Assembly: GCA_052034135.1 (NCBI GenBank)
Contig: JBPOJC010000005.1
Span: 1-64,000 of the forward strand
Reading direction: 5' to 3'
DNA: 64,000 bases
DNA from: JAGPKI01 sp052034135
Lineage (GTDB): Bacteria > Caldisericota > Caldisericia > UBA6126 > JAGPKI01
Each line of letters opens with the position of its first letter. Positions within the stretch are counted from its first letter, which is position 1. Both the position numbers and the translations under genes were made by a program. Of this stretch, positions 41,519-50,402 are shown one piece after another. The notes under the pieces were generated by a model. The model was not told the origin of the DNA. It saw nothing but the letters and a program-made list of their open reading frames with translations, and ran no database searches.

Positions 41519-42457
41519 ATGAAAAAAAGATTTTCAATATATAACTTAATTTTTGCATTATTTATAATTGTAATTGGTGCAGGGATTTTATTTTATGTGT
41601 TTAATGATTTTTCGCTTAGTAGAACACCAGAAACTATTTATGCAGAACTTCAGAGGATAGAAGTATCATTTCCAGCCGCAGGTTTTATAGCGAAAGATGA
41701 AAATATCTACTATGCAGAGGCAGATGGCAAAGTAAAGAGAATAATAGAACCAGGGGAAATAGTAAAAAAAGGAACAGAAATAGCTCAAATTGTTCAAAAT
41801 GATGGCAAAATTATTTCAGTAAAAGCACAAAATAACGGCCTTGTCACTTATATAATCGATAATTGTGAAGATAAGTACAATATTAATAATATTGATAAAT
41901 TATTGACAACTGAAATAATAGATCCGCCTGTCAAACAAGAAAGGGTTGCAGACGGAGATACGATTAAAAAAGGCAATTTTTTATTTAAAATTGTTGGAAA
42001 TGATAAAATTAGCTATATTTTGGTATTTGATAAGGATGAGAAACAAAAGATTAGTGAAAATAAAGAATTAGTTTTCGCGGTTGAATACCCAGTAAATATG
42101 CTAATAGATGGGAAAATTGAGAGATTAGAAGACAGAGAAGATAATAAATGTTTAGCCGTTTTTTCTACTGAATACTATATCGATACTTTGCTAAATTGGA
42201 GAAAAATTTCTGGTAGGTTTGTTTTTGGCACTGTTACAGCTTCATATTTACCAATTAGCTCATTAACTAAAAATGAAAAAGGAGAAGATGTCGTTTACAT
42301 TAAGAACTCTTCTGGTTTACCTGAGGCTTACAAGGTAACTGTTCTTGGAAAAGATTATTCACGAAAGAATTATATAGTTCAGGGGCTTAAGAAATTTGAA
42401 GAAGTGTATTTTGATGCTAACCTTGCGAAAGAGAAGATAAGCAAAGTAAGTGAATGA
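41519..42457 (+). CDS. HlyD-like membrane-anchored protein of the division cluster
   Basis: The 312-residue protein has one N-terminal membrane helix (about 10-30), then a biotinyl-lipoyl-like beta segment (AEADGKVKRIIEPGEIVKKGTEIAQI) and later beta-rich regions. It resembles membrane-fusion (HlyD) proteins found between sigma factor and ylmE genes in Gram-positive bacteria. No exporter is adjacent. Placed between ftsZ and ylmE with only ten bases before and a four-base overlap after, so an envelope or division-linked function is likely. Confidence 0.75.
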   Translation: MKKRFSIYNLIFALFIIVIGAGILFYVFNDFSLSRTPETIYAELQRIEVSFPAAGFIAKDENIYYAEADGKVKRIIEPGEIVKKGTEIAQIVQNDGKIISVKAQNNGLVTYIIDNCEDKYNINNIDKLLTTEIIDPPVKQERVADGDTIKKGNFLFKIVGNDKISYILVFDKDEKQKISENKELVFAVEYPVNMLIDGKIERLEDREDNKCLAVFSTEYYIDTLLNWRKISGRFVFGTVTASYLPISSLTKNEKGEDVVYIKNSSGLPEAYKVTVLGKDYSRKNYIVQGLKKFEEVYFDANLAKEKISKVSE

Positions 42458-43164
42458 TTAATATTGAAAGCAATTTTATTAAAAAAAGAATAGAATTATT
42501 AAGGAGTGACATTGTAGAAACAGCTCAAAAATGTAGAAGAAACTATCAAGATATAGAAATTGTTGCAGTGACAAAAGGAGTTGATACTTCACTGATATTG
42601 GAAGCTTTTAGTGAAGGTATCGATTTATTTGGCGAAAGTTACCTTCAAGAAGCATCTAAAAAATTAGATTATCTCTTTAATAATTCGTCATTAACTAAAG
42701 AAAACTTCCACTTTATAGGTCATCTTCAAAAAAATAAAGCAGTCAAAGCGATAAATTATTTTTCAAGCATTGATTCTATCGATTCAATTGAATTGTGTGA
42801 GTTAATTTCCAATAAAGCTTCTAAAATTGGCACCAAAGTGAATGTTATGATTGAGGTTAAGACTTCTTACGAAGATACAAAATATGGTTTATTGCCTGAA
42901 GAAACTATTGATTTTGTTGAGAATTTAATAGAACTACCCTTTATTAATTTAATTGGTGTTATGACAATGGCTCCTCTTGATGCCTCTGAAAATGTAACAA
43001 GAAATTGTTTTAGAAAGCTTTATAATGTTTGGGAAGAAATTGATAAATTATACAATTTAAAACTTCCATATATATCAATGGGAATGAGCGATGATTATAA
43101 AATTGCTATAGAAGAGGGTTCTACAATGCTGCGAATTGGAAGGGCAATATTTGGAAGGAGTTAA
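42454..43164 (+). CDS. ylmE: YggS/YlmE-family PLP-homeostasis protein
   Basis: This 236-residue alanine-racemase-like barrel protein binds pyridoxal phosphate. Family segments are EIVAVTKGVD (Lys for PLP), LFGESYLQEA, FHFIGHLQKNK, VMIEVKTS, MTMAP and SMGMSDDYKIAIEEGSTMLRIGRAIFG. ATGA overlap with the previous gene. The order ylmE-sepF is conserved in many Gram-positive and deep-branching bacteria. Confidence 0.94.
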   Translation: MINIESNFIKKRIELLRSDIVETAQKCRRNYQDIEIVAVTKGVDTSLILEAFSEGIDLFGESYLQEASKKLDYLFNNSSLTKENFHFIGHLQKNKAVKAINYFSSIDSIDSIELCELISNKASKIGTKVNVMIEVKTSYEDTKYGLLPEETIDFVENLIELPFINLIGVMTMAPLDASENVTRNCFRKLYNVWEEIDKLYNLKLPYISMGMSDDYKIAIEEGSTMLRIGRAIFGRS

Positions 43165-43167
43165 AAT

Positions 43168-43611
43168 ATGAAAAAACTTTTAGATTGGTTTTATAAATTA
43201 TTGGGTGTTGAACAAGACGAAGAAGAAGAGGGTATAGAGGAAGAAATAAAGGTTGAGCCAGTTAGCAAGAAGCAACAAGGAAGATTTGCTAAACAAGCAC
43301 CAGATTTTAAGGCTGTTATAGTTGTATCTTTAACTCCTAAAGTTAAGGAAGACGCAAGAAGAGCTGTGAATTTTTTAAAAGAAAATAAATTGATAATTGT
43401 AGATTTTGAGAATGGCGACGCAGACAGATCGATTTTATCATATTTTGTTGCCTATCTATCCGGAGCAGTTGATGCATTGGGTGGAGTAGCTGACAAATTT
43501 GGCGAATATGTGTATCTTTTTACCCCACCTGGCGTTAATATTTCAAGGGAACAAAAGAAGGATATTTTAAGTAGTTCCAACAACAACGAAAATCCTCCTT
43601 TCATCGAATAG
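43168..43611 (+). CDS. sepF: SepF, FtsZ membrane-tether protein
   Basis: The 147-residue protein has a short amphipathic N-terminus (MKKLLDWFYKLLG), an acidic linker, and the SepF core (LTPKVKEDARRAVNFLKENKLIIVDFENGD...SYFVAYLSGAVDALGG). SepF binds FtsZ and membrane and can replace FtsA. No ftsA is in the window. GGAAGGAG precedes the ATG. Confidence 0.93.
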   Translation: MKKLLDWFYKLLGVEQDEEEEGIEEEIKVEPVSKKQQGRFAKQAPDFKAVIVVSLTPKVKEDARRAVNFLKENKLIIVDFENGDADRSILSYFVAYLSGAVDALGGVADKFGEYVYLFTPPGVNISREQKKDILSSSNNNENPPFIE

Positions 43612-43619
43612 AATCTAAA

Positions 43620-43648
43620 TTGATAAAATTTTCATCAAAAATTTTTTT
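43620..43648 (+). terminator. Weak possible terminator after sepF
   Basis: TTGATAAAATTTTCATCAA is a short A+T-rich inverted repeat followed by a T-run (ATTTTTTT). The stem is weak; with the sigma gene starting 27 bases later it may be an attenuator rather than a full stop. Confidence 0.35.
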
Positions 43649-43675
43649 AAACTTTTTTTATAAAGATGTATTAAT

Positions 43676-44185
43676 ATGAGTGAAGACAAAGAATTATTTG
43701 AAGATTATTTTAGAAAATATAAAGATGATGTATATAGAGTTGCGTATTATTATACGAAAAATAGAGATGATGCAGAAGATCTTGTGCAAGATACTTTTAT
43801 TAGGGCTTATAAGTTCTTTTCAAAGTTTAAAAGAAATACTAACTTCAAATCCTGGATACTCAAAATTATGCGTAATATTTACATAACTAAAAGTAAAAAG
43901 AAGAGTAAAGAAAAAAGTATCAAGAATCATGAATTAGATTTTTCTAAGGATTATTCATTAGAAGATGATTATCTTGATAATGTTACTATTTCTGAGGTTA
44001 GAGATGCAATACTTATGCTTCCAAGAGAGTTTAGAGAAGTAATAATGCTTTCAGACATCTCTGGTCTTATGTATGAAGAAATTGCAAAGATAATTAAAGT
44101 TCCTGTTGGAACAGTCAGATCTCGCTTACATAGAGGGAGGTTGATCCTTAAGGAAAGGCTAAAAGAGAAATATGATGCTGAGTAA
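43676..44185 (+). CDS. ECF-type RNA polymerase sigma factor
   Basis: This 169-residue protein has region 2 (YRVAYYYTKNRDDAEDLVQDTFIRAYKF...FKSWILKIMRN) and region 4 (LPREFREVIMLSDISGLMYEEIAKIIKVPVGTVRSRLHRGR). That is the two-domain layout of extracytoplasmic-function sigma factors. It overlaps the small cysteine-rich gene downstream by 14 bases, typical of a sigma/anti-sigma pair. Confidence 0.94.
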   Translation: MSEDKELFEDYFRKYKDDVYRVAYYYTKNRDDAEDLVQDTFIRAYKFFSKFKRNTNFKSWILKIMRNIYITKSKKKSKEKSIKNHELDFSKDYSLEDDYLDNVTISEVRDAILMLPREFREVIMLSDISGLMYEEIAKIIKVPVGTVRSRLHRGRLILKERLKEKYDAE

Positions 44186-44435
44186 ATTTTTTAGTAATAA
44201 AAATTGTAAGTATTGTGAGTGTTTCGTAAATGACTATGTTGACAACAGATTATCAGGGATAAAAGAGGAAGAATTCCTTGCTTATATTGAGAATTGCTTA
44301 AAGGTTAAAGGTTGTAAAAAGTGTACTGAACTTATCAAACAATTTAAGATTATTAAAAGTTACTGTGCAAGTTTACGTGAAAGTTTGACTATGCCAGAAG
44401 ACTTAAGCATGAAGCTTTTAAAAATGATAAGATAG
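44172..44435 (+). CDS. Probable anti-sigma factor, cysteine-rich zinc-finger type
   Basis: This 87-residue protein begins with ACKYCECFVNDYVDNRLS-like sequence (residues ~11-28, in fact NCKYCECFV) and has ENCLKVKGCKKCTELI in the middle. This recalls zinc-binding anti-sigma factors, whose pattern is HxxxCxxC; here the expected histidine position seems to be a cysteine. No membrane segment follows, so it would be a soluble inhibitor. It overlaps the sigma gene, the main argument for its role. Confidence 0.68.
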   Translation: MMLSKFFSNKNCKYCECFVNDYVDNRLSGIKEEEFLAYIENCLKVKGCKKCTELIKQFKIIKSYCASLRESLTMPEDLSMKLLKMIR

Positions 44436-44482
44436 ATTAGTGCATCTCATTATAAACTTTACTAACATTTACTGATAAAAAA

Positions 44483-45949
44483 TTATTTTATCCAGTAATT
44501 AGGCGCTTCTCTCACAATAGAAACATCATGCGGATGTGATTCTTTAACTCCAGTAGGAGTTATTTGTATGAATTTAGTATTTTTTCTAAGTTCTTCTATA
44601 TTATGAGCACCAGCATAACCCATACCAGATCTTAATCCACCAACTAATTGATAAATAAAATCTTGAAGCTTTCCTCTATAAGGAACTCTTCCAACAATAC
44701 CTTCAGGTACTAATTTGGCAGCAGAAACGCCCTCTTGAAAATATCTTTCCCCACCACCTTCTTTCATTGCTTCAATTGACCCCATAGCTCTATATTCTTT
44801 GTATTGCCTTCCGCCATAAAATATAAGTTCTCCTGGGCTTTCATCGAGACCAGCTAAAAGATTGCCAAGCATAACAGTGCTTGCACCAGCAGCAATTGCT
44901 TTTGTTATATCACCAGAATATCTAACACCACCGTCAGCAATAATAGGTATGTCATATTGATCAGCGATTTCCGAGCACATCATAATTGCTGTTAATTGTG
45001 GTACACCACAACCTGCTATTATTCTTGTTGTACAAATGGAGCCCGGTCCTATGCCTACTTTAACAGCTGATGCCCCTTCTTTTATTAATGCATAAGTTCC
45101 TTCAGGAGTTGCAACATTTCCAGCTACAACCTCGAGGTCTGGATATTTATATTTTATATTCTTTAATAGATTGATTACCCCTTCTGAATGGCCATGAGCT
45201 GAGTCAATAACAATTACATCGACTCCGGATTTGTATAATAACTCTACTCGAGTAAGAGCATCTTTTGAGACTGAAATAGCTGCTCCTACTCTCAATCTGC
45301 CACTATTGTCTTTGCATGAATTAGGATATTCAATCATTTTGTTAATGTCTTTTATTGTTATTAGGCCTTTAAGGTTATAATCATCATCAACTATTAATAA
45401 TTTCTCAACTTTATGCTGCTTAAGTATCTCTTTTGCTTCATTGATTGAAGTTCCTTCTTTTGCAGTAATGAGGTTTTCTTTTGTCATAACATCTGATACT
45501 TTTTCAGTATAGTCTGTAATAAACCTTATATCTCTATTTGTTATTATTCCTATCAATTTTTCGTTTCTTGTTATTGGAACTCCAGAGATGTGATATTTTT
45601 CTGTGACATTTAAAACATCTTGAATTGTAGCATCTTCAGTAAGCGTAATTGGGTTTGTTATGAGGCCACTTTCTGACCTTTTTACCTTGTCTACTTCTTC
45701 TGCTTGCATTGCTGGAGGTAGATTTTTGTGAATTATGCCAATACCTCCCTGTCGAGCGAGAGCGATGGCTAATCGTGCTTCAGTAACTCTATCCATAGCA
45801 GCGCTCACAATTGGAATATTTAAAGGTATATTTTTTGTAAATCTTGTATGCAAGTCTACATCTCTTGGAAGAATATTTGAATAGGCTGGTATTATTAATA
45901 CATCATCATATGTTAATGCTATTCCGTTTATTTTTTTATTATAATTCAT
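44483..45949 (-). CDS. guaB: GuaB, IMP dehydrogenase
   Basis: This 488-residue enzyme oxidises IMP to XMP in guanine nucleotide synthesis. It has LTYDDVLIIPAYS, two CBS domains in the centre (about 90-210), VKVGIGPGSICTTR with the catalytic cysteine (near 305), DGGVRYSGDITKAIAAGA and the flap region. A TTG upstream is in frame, but GGAG is eight bases before ATG 45949 and favours that start. Confidence 0.96.
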   Translation of the reverse strand: MNYNKKINGIALTYDDVLIIPAYSNILPRDVDLHTRFTKNIPLNIPIVSAAMDRVTEARLAIALARQGGIGIIHKNLPPAMQAEEVDKVKRSESGLITNPITLTEDATIQDVLNVTEKYHISGVPITRNEKLIGIITNRDIRFITDYTEKVSDVMTKENLITAKEGTSINEAKEILKQHKVEKLLIVDDDYNLKGLITIKDINKMIEYPNSCKDNSGRLRVGAAISVSKDALTRVELLYKSGVDVIVIDSAHGHSEGVINLLKNIKYKYPDLEVVAGNVATPEGTYALIKEGASAVKVGIGPGSICTTRIIAGCGVPQLTAIMMCSEIADQYDIPIIADGGVRYSGDITKAIAAGASTVMLGNLLAGLDESPGELIFYGGRQYKEYRAMGSIEAMKEGGGERYFQEGVSAAKLVPEGIVGRVPYRGKLQDFIYQLVGGLRSGMGYAGAHNIEELRKNTKFIQITPTGVKESHPHDVSIVREAPNYWIK

Positions 45950-46018
45950 AGAGCTTTCTCCATTCAAAAGTTAAAGTGTGTTAATAAGTCTAAAATAAAA
46001 ACATTAATTTTCAAATAT

Positions 46019-46522
46019 TTACATTATTTTCAGAGGTATATTTTTCTTTTGTATAACTTCCGTTAGTTTGCAATATGTCTCTTCTAATGCTTCAGATATG
46101 ACTCTTGTTTCCCCAATAACTGTAATAAAATTTGAATCTCCAATCCAGCGAGGAACTATATGAGCATGAATATGATCTTCCACTCCAGCACCAGCAACCT
46201 TTCCGATATTCATTCCCACATTAAATCCTTGAGGCTCAAAAGCAGCTTTAATCAATCTAATTGAATAATCAATAAGATTAATAAATTCCAATGATGCATC
46301 ATCTCGTAAATCAGATAATTGACTTATATGCGAATAAGGAACAACCATCAAATGTCCTGGGGAATATGGATATTTATTTAGAACGATAAAATTAAATTTA
46401 CCTCTATAAATTATAAAATTTTCACTATCTTTATTTTCTTTTATCATTTTACAAAAGAAACATTCTTTATCTTTATTTCCTCTTATATACACATATCTCC
46501 ATGGTGCCCACAATGTCTTCAT
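46019..46522 (-). CDS. HIT-family nucleotide hydrolase
   Basis: The 167-residue protein has the histidine triad DHIHAHIVPRW, CFFCKMIKE near the start (a possible zinc site), and YPYSPGHLMVVPYSH. It resembles the bacterial Ap4A-hydrolase/phosphorylase-like branch. It likely cleaves dinucleotide polyphosphates or AMP conjugates. Monocistronic between guaB and the TlpA gene. Confidence 0.92.
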   Translation of the reverse strand: MKTLWAPWRYVYIRGNKDKECFFCKMIKENKDSENFIIYRGKFNFIVLNKYPYSPGHLMVVPYSHISQLSDLRDDASLEFINLIDYSIRLIKAAFEPQGFNVGMNIGKVAGAGVEDHIHAHIVPRWIGDSNFITVIGETRVISEALEETYCKLTEVIQKKNIPLKIM

Positions 46523-46640
46523 AAAAATCTACCTTTCTAAAGTTGTTTTCATTATAAACCTTAATACAATTGAGATTGTCTATATAAATATTATTCTATT
46601 TTTAGTAATAAATACAATTATTTTAGTGAGGTGGAAAAAT

Positions 46641-47309
46641 ATGAGAAGAATGGTGAAAAGAATAGCTAATAAAAGAATATGGCTTGTTATAAGCATTGTC
46701 TTAATTATTACATTTAGTAATTCCTGTTCTAATAATATAAAACAGGTTCCACAAGAATCTAATGGAGGAATTACTTCTGAAGCTCCTTCTCAACCAGTTG
46801 ATAATTCAAAAGAAAATTCTGCTAAACCTGAAGAGACCACCTCTGAAACCATGTCTCTGCCAACAGGCTTGATACCTTCTGAGATGAGAATCTCTGCCAA
46901 AGACTTTACACTTGAAAAAATTGATGGGGGTACATTGAGTCTATCTTCGTATAAAGGAAAAATCGTATTACTTGACTTTACAACAACCTGGTGTTACTGG
47001 TGCGATGTTCAGGCTCCACAGGTAGAAGAATTGTATAAGAATTACGCAAACAAGAATTTTACTGTTATAAGCATTGATTGCAAAGAAGAACTTCAGACTG
47101 TGAAAAGTAAATACCCTGGTGGAAAGCATATATTTCCAGTAGTACTTGATAAAGATGGCTCTGTGTCATATTCATATGGTATTAATGGATATCCAACATT
47201 CTTGCTAATTGATAAGGAAGGTAGAATTGCATATAAACAAGAGGGATATAAAGAGAACATGAAGGAAGTTGTATCAAAGATAATTGATTATTTACTTGAA
47301 AATGAGTAG
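46641..47309 (+). CDS. TlpA/ResA-like thioredoxin lipoprotein
   Basis: This 222-residue exported protein has an N-terminal hydrophobic signal ending at a cysteine (ITFSNSC, lipobox-like, near residue 35) and a Ser/Pro/Glu-rich linker. A thioredoxin domain follows with catalytic WCYWC in TTWCYWCDVQAP and the cis-proline YPTFLLID. GAGGTGG places the start at ATG 46641, not at an upstream GTG. It is followed within 10 bases by two FtsX-like permeases and an ATPase, an order seen in bacterial iron-linked periplasmic clusters. Confidence 0.9.
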   Translation: MRRMVKRIANKRIWLVISIVLIITFSNSCSNNIKQVPQESNGGITSEAPSQPVDNSKENSAKPEETTSETMSLPTGLIPSEMRISAKDFTLEKIDGGTLSLSSYKGKIVLLDFTTTWCYWCDVQAPQVEELYKNYANKNFTVISIDCKEELQTVKSKYPGGKHIFPVVLDKDGSVSYSYGINGYPTFLLIDKEGRIAYKQEGYKENMKEVVSKIIDYLLENE

Positions 47310-47318
47310 CTTATTGTT

Positions 47319-48500
47319 ATGAATATATTTGAACTAATTAACTTTTCTTTTAAAAATCTTAAACGAAATAGAAGTAGAATTTTCTTAACTATTCTTTCTG
47401 TGGTTATTTCTATAACTTTTTTGATAAGTTTTCTTGGGCTTATTGAGGGCTACAATAAGGCGATTATGAAAGATATTAATAACCTTGGAGTTCACTTATT
47501 GGCAATACCTAAAGGGTGTCCTTACGAAGCAACGGCTTTGATAATGCATGGAGGCATTATTCCCAATTATTTAGATGAATCAGTTATACAAGAAATATCA
47601 AGTCTACCAAATATTTATGATTATTATGCAATGGTGATGGGTATTTTGCCCTCTAAGGAATCACCAGAGAGTACAGATATCATTTATGGTGTAACGGATG
47701 GAGTATTCAACCTTAAGAAAAACTGGGGAGTATCCAAAAATTTATTTTTAAATGAATCTGGGGCTGTGATTGGTAAAAGAAAAGCCTTGTCCTTAGGAGT
47801 TAAGGAGGGCGACTATATTAAGTTGGGAAATAATGGAAATAAATATAAGGTTTTGTATGTTATTCCAGAAACAGGCACAGAAGACGATAATATTATATTT
47901 CTGCCTTTAAAGAATGCTCAGGATGTACTAAATGTTTCAGGTAAAATAACGGGCGTAGCAATCTCACTAAAAGATATAACTAAACTAAAAGAAACATCAG
48001 ATGAGATAGAGAAAATAAAAGATGTTCAGGTAGTTACTATGAATAATGTTCTTTCTGTAGTTATGGGATATATTCGTATTGTAAAAGCTCTTTTGCTCGG
48101 AATTGTAATTATAACTGTTTTAGTTAGTGGTATTCAAATTTTAAACAGTACATTAATAGCAGTTTTTGAACAGATAAGAGAAATTGGAGTTTTTAAAGCA
48201 ATAGGGGCAACAGGCAGGCAAATTGCAAGTTTTATTTTTATTCAGTCTTTTTTAGTCTCTCTGATAGGTAGTTTATTTGCTATTCTTGTATCTTATATTA
48301 TTGCTCCAATACTTAATATAATTACTAAAAGTTTTATTCCTTCGCCACCTGCTGGAAGCATTATTTCTTTTACTCCATCGATATTGCTTTATGGAGTATT
48401 GTTTTCCATAGTAGTAGGATTTATCGCAGGAATATACCCTGCATACAAGGCGAGCACTCTAAGTCCTTCAGAAGTAATTAGAATGGATGTGTTAGTATGA
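47319..48500 (+). CDS. FtsX/MacB-like ABC permease 1 with PKGCPYEAT motif
   Basis: This 393-residue permease has one N-terminal membrane helix, a large outer domain (about 45-250) and three C-terminal helices, as in MacB/LolC. The outer domain contains IPKGCPYEATALIMHGG. This motif, with its conserved cysteine, is also in the next gene. No ribosome site is evident, so coupling with the TlpA gene is likely. It overlaps permease 2 by four bases. Confidence 0.9.
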   Translation: MNIFELINFSFKNLKRNRSRIFLTILSVVISITFLISFLGLIEGYNKAIMKDINNLGVHLLAIPKGCPYEATALIMHGGIIPNYLDESVIQEISSLPNIYDYYAMVMGILPSKESPESTDIIYGVTDGVFNLKKNWGVSKNLFLNESGAVIGKRKALSLGVKEGDYIKLGNNGNKYKVLYVIPETGTEDDNIIFLPLKNAQDVLNVSGKITGVAISLKDITKLKETSDEIEKIKDVQVVTMNNVLSVVMGYIRIVKALLLGIVIITVLVSGIQILNSTLIAVFEQIREIGVFKAIGATGRQIASFIFIQSFLVSLIGSLFAILVSYIIAPILNIITKSFIPSPPAGSIISFTPSILLYGVLFSIVVGFIAGIYPAYKASTLSPSEVIRMDVLV

Positions 48501-49663
48501 ACTTCTTTAAACTTGCTTTTAAGAATTTATTAAGAAGAAAGATAAGAACAATTCTAACAATAATTGGTATCGGAGTAGTGATAGCAATATTTTTTAGTTT
48601 AATTTCATTTAATGAAGGGTATAGTCGTTCGTTAGGAAATGAATTTTTAAGTTTCGGAATTCATATTTTAGCTGTCCCTAAAGGGTGTCCTTACGAAGCA
48701 ACTTCTCTTCTTCTTCATGGTGGAGAGATGGATAAAACTTTAACATATGCTCAATTTGAAGAAATTGCTAAAAATGAATCAGTGGATATAGCTTCTCCAT
48801 TACTTCTTATTAACACAACAATTAATTCTCATGAGTATAAAACTGCACTATACGGAATTTCCGATACTCTTTTTGATTTAAAGCCATACTGGAAACTTAA
48901 TGGTAATAAATTTTCTTCTTTAACTGCAAACGAGGCAATAATTGGTGATAATCTCGCTAAAGAACTAAATTTAAAGATTGGCGATAGGGTTTATCTAACC
49001 AACGATAAAATAGAAACAAAAGTTATTGGAATTCTCTCTCCCACTGGAACTTCGGATGATAACTTTATATATGTACCATTACGGTTTTCAGAAAAATTGG
49101 CAGGTAAGAGCGATGCTTTAACCGCAGTAGCAATAAAAGTTAAACAAGGTGAAAAAATCGGAATGGTAGCAAACACGCTTGCTCAAATACCTGATGTTCA
49201 AATGGTTACTTTTACGCAAGTTCAATCCACATTAAATGGTCTTGTTTCAACAACTCAGCAATTATTGCAGGTTGCAACAATTTTTACATTATTAATTGGA
49301 TTAGTGAGTCTTGTTAATACTTTATATATGAGTATAACAGAAAGAAAAAAGGAATTAGGAATGCTAAAGGCAATTGGCGCAAGGAATAGCCAAATATTTT
49401 TCCTAATAATAACTGAAACAATTATTATTGTGCTTATATCTGCATTCCTTGGTATTATCTTGGCTGTTGGTTTCTCAGGCACAATTGAGTATATTATTAG
49501 AAAATTAATAGAGAGCGCTCCTCCGGGCAGATTAGCTTATTTTACATTTTCATCTTTGATATTGACTGTTTTAATTTCTCTCTTAATTGGCGTGCTTTCA
49601 AGCTTATTTCCGGCTTATTTTGCTTCTAAAATTCCCCCTATGGAGGTCATAAGAAATGAATAA
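48497..49663 (+). CDS. FtsX/MacB-like ABC permease 2 with PKGCPYEAT motif
   Basis: This 388-residue paralogue of the preceding permease has the same four-helix plan and VPKGCPYEATSLLLHGG in the outer domain. The C-terminal region ITERKKELGMLKAIGARNSQIF is the usual FtsX signature. The pair presumably forms a heterodimer driven by the downstream ATPase. It overlaps both neighbours, by four and eight bases. Confidence 0.92.
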   Translation: MNFFKLAFKNLLRRKIRTILTIIGIGVVIAIFFSLISFNEGYSRSLGNEFLSFGIHILAVPKGCPYEATSLLLHGGEMDKTLTYAQFEEIAKNESVDIASPLLLINTTINSHEYKTALYGISDTLFDLKPYWKLNGNKFSSLTANEAIIGDNLAKELNLKIGDRVYLTNDKIETKVIGILSPTGTSDDNFIYVPLRFSEKLAGKSDALTAVAIKVKQGEKIGMVANTLAQIPDVQMVTFTQVQSTLNGLVSTTQQLLQVATIFTLLIGLVSLVNTLYMSITERKKELGMLKAIGARNSQIFFLIITETIIIVLISAFLGIILAVGFSGTIEYIIRKLIESAPPGRLAYFTFSSLILTVLISLLIGVLSSLFPAYFASKIPPMEVIRNE

Positions 49664-50336
49664 TAATCAGACAATTATTAACGCAATAGATTTAAAGAAA
49701 TATTATAAAATAGGCAAAGCTGAAATTGCAGCATTAGCTGGAGTAAGTCTTGATATTAAGAAGGGGGAATTTTTAGCAATTCTCGGTTCATCTGGTTCCG
49801 GAAAGACAACTTTGCTTAACATAATCGGCTGTCTCGATAAACCAAGCAGTGGGAAGTTATTTGTAGCCGATAATGATGTTACTGATCTTCCTGAAAAGAA
49901 ATTAGTAGAAATAAGAAGAAAACATTTTGGTTTTATTTTTCAGCAATTCTTTTTAATCCCTACTTTAACTGTTCGAGAAAATGTTATGCTACCCATATTC
50001 TTTAGTGGGAAAAAAGTTTCAGACAAGTTTATTGATGAGGTATTGGAGCGAGTAGGACTCTTAAATAGAAAAAAACACCTTCCGAGTGAGTTATCAGGTG
50101 GAGAAATGCAAAGAGTTGCTATTGCAAGAGCGCTTGTGAATAACTCAGAGATTATTATTGCTGATGAACCTACAGGTAATCTTGATTCTCAAAATGCGAA
50201 AAATATTTTCGGGCTATTTTCTAACTTGAATGACGATTTTGGAGTTACAATCATATGTGCCACACATAATCTTGAACTTGCAAAAAAGGCAAAGGGTATA
50301 ATTGAGTTAAAAGATGGTATAATAAAGAGTGAATGA
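49656..50336 (+). CDS. ABC transporter ATPase (LolD/MacB type)
   Basis: This 226-residue ATPase has Walker A GSSGSGKTT, QQFFLIPTLTVRENV (Q loop), signature LSGGEMQRVAIARALV, Walker B IIIADEPTGNLDS and the switch histidine in CATHNLELA. It energises the two FtsX-like permeases. The overlap with permease 2 indicates an operon of four genes with TlpA. Confidence 0.94.
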   Translation: MNNNQTIINAIDLKKYYKIGKAEIAALAGVSLDIKKGEFLAILGSSGSGKTTLLNIIGCLDKPSSGKLFVADNDVTDLPEKKLVEIRRKHFGFIFQQFFLIPTLTVRENVMLPIFFSGKKVSDKFIDEVLERVGLLNRKKHLPSELSGGEMQRVAIARALVNNSEIIIADEPTGNLDSQNAKNIFGLFSNLNDDFGVTIICATHNLELAKKAKGIIELKDGIIKSE

Positions 50337-50402
50337 AAATTAAGTGCTAATTTGGGAAATTTTAATATTAGAACAATAATTTAAATTAAGAGGTTTTGAA
50401 TA

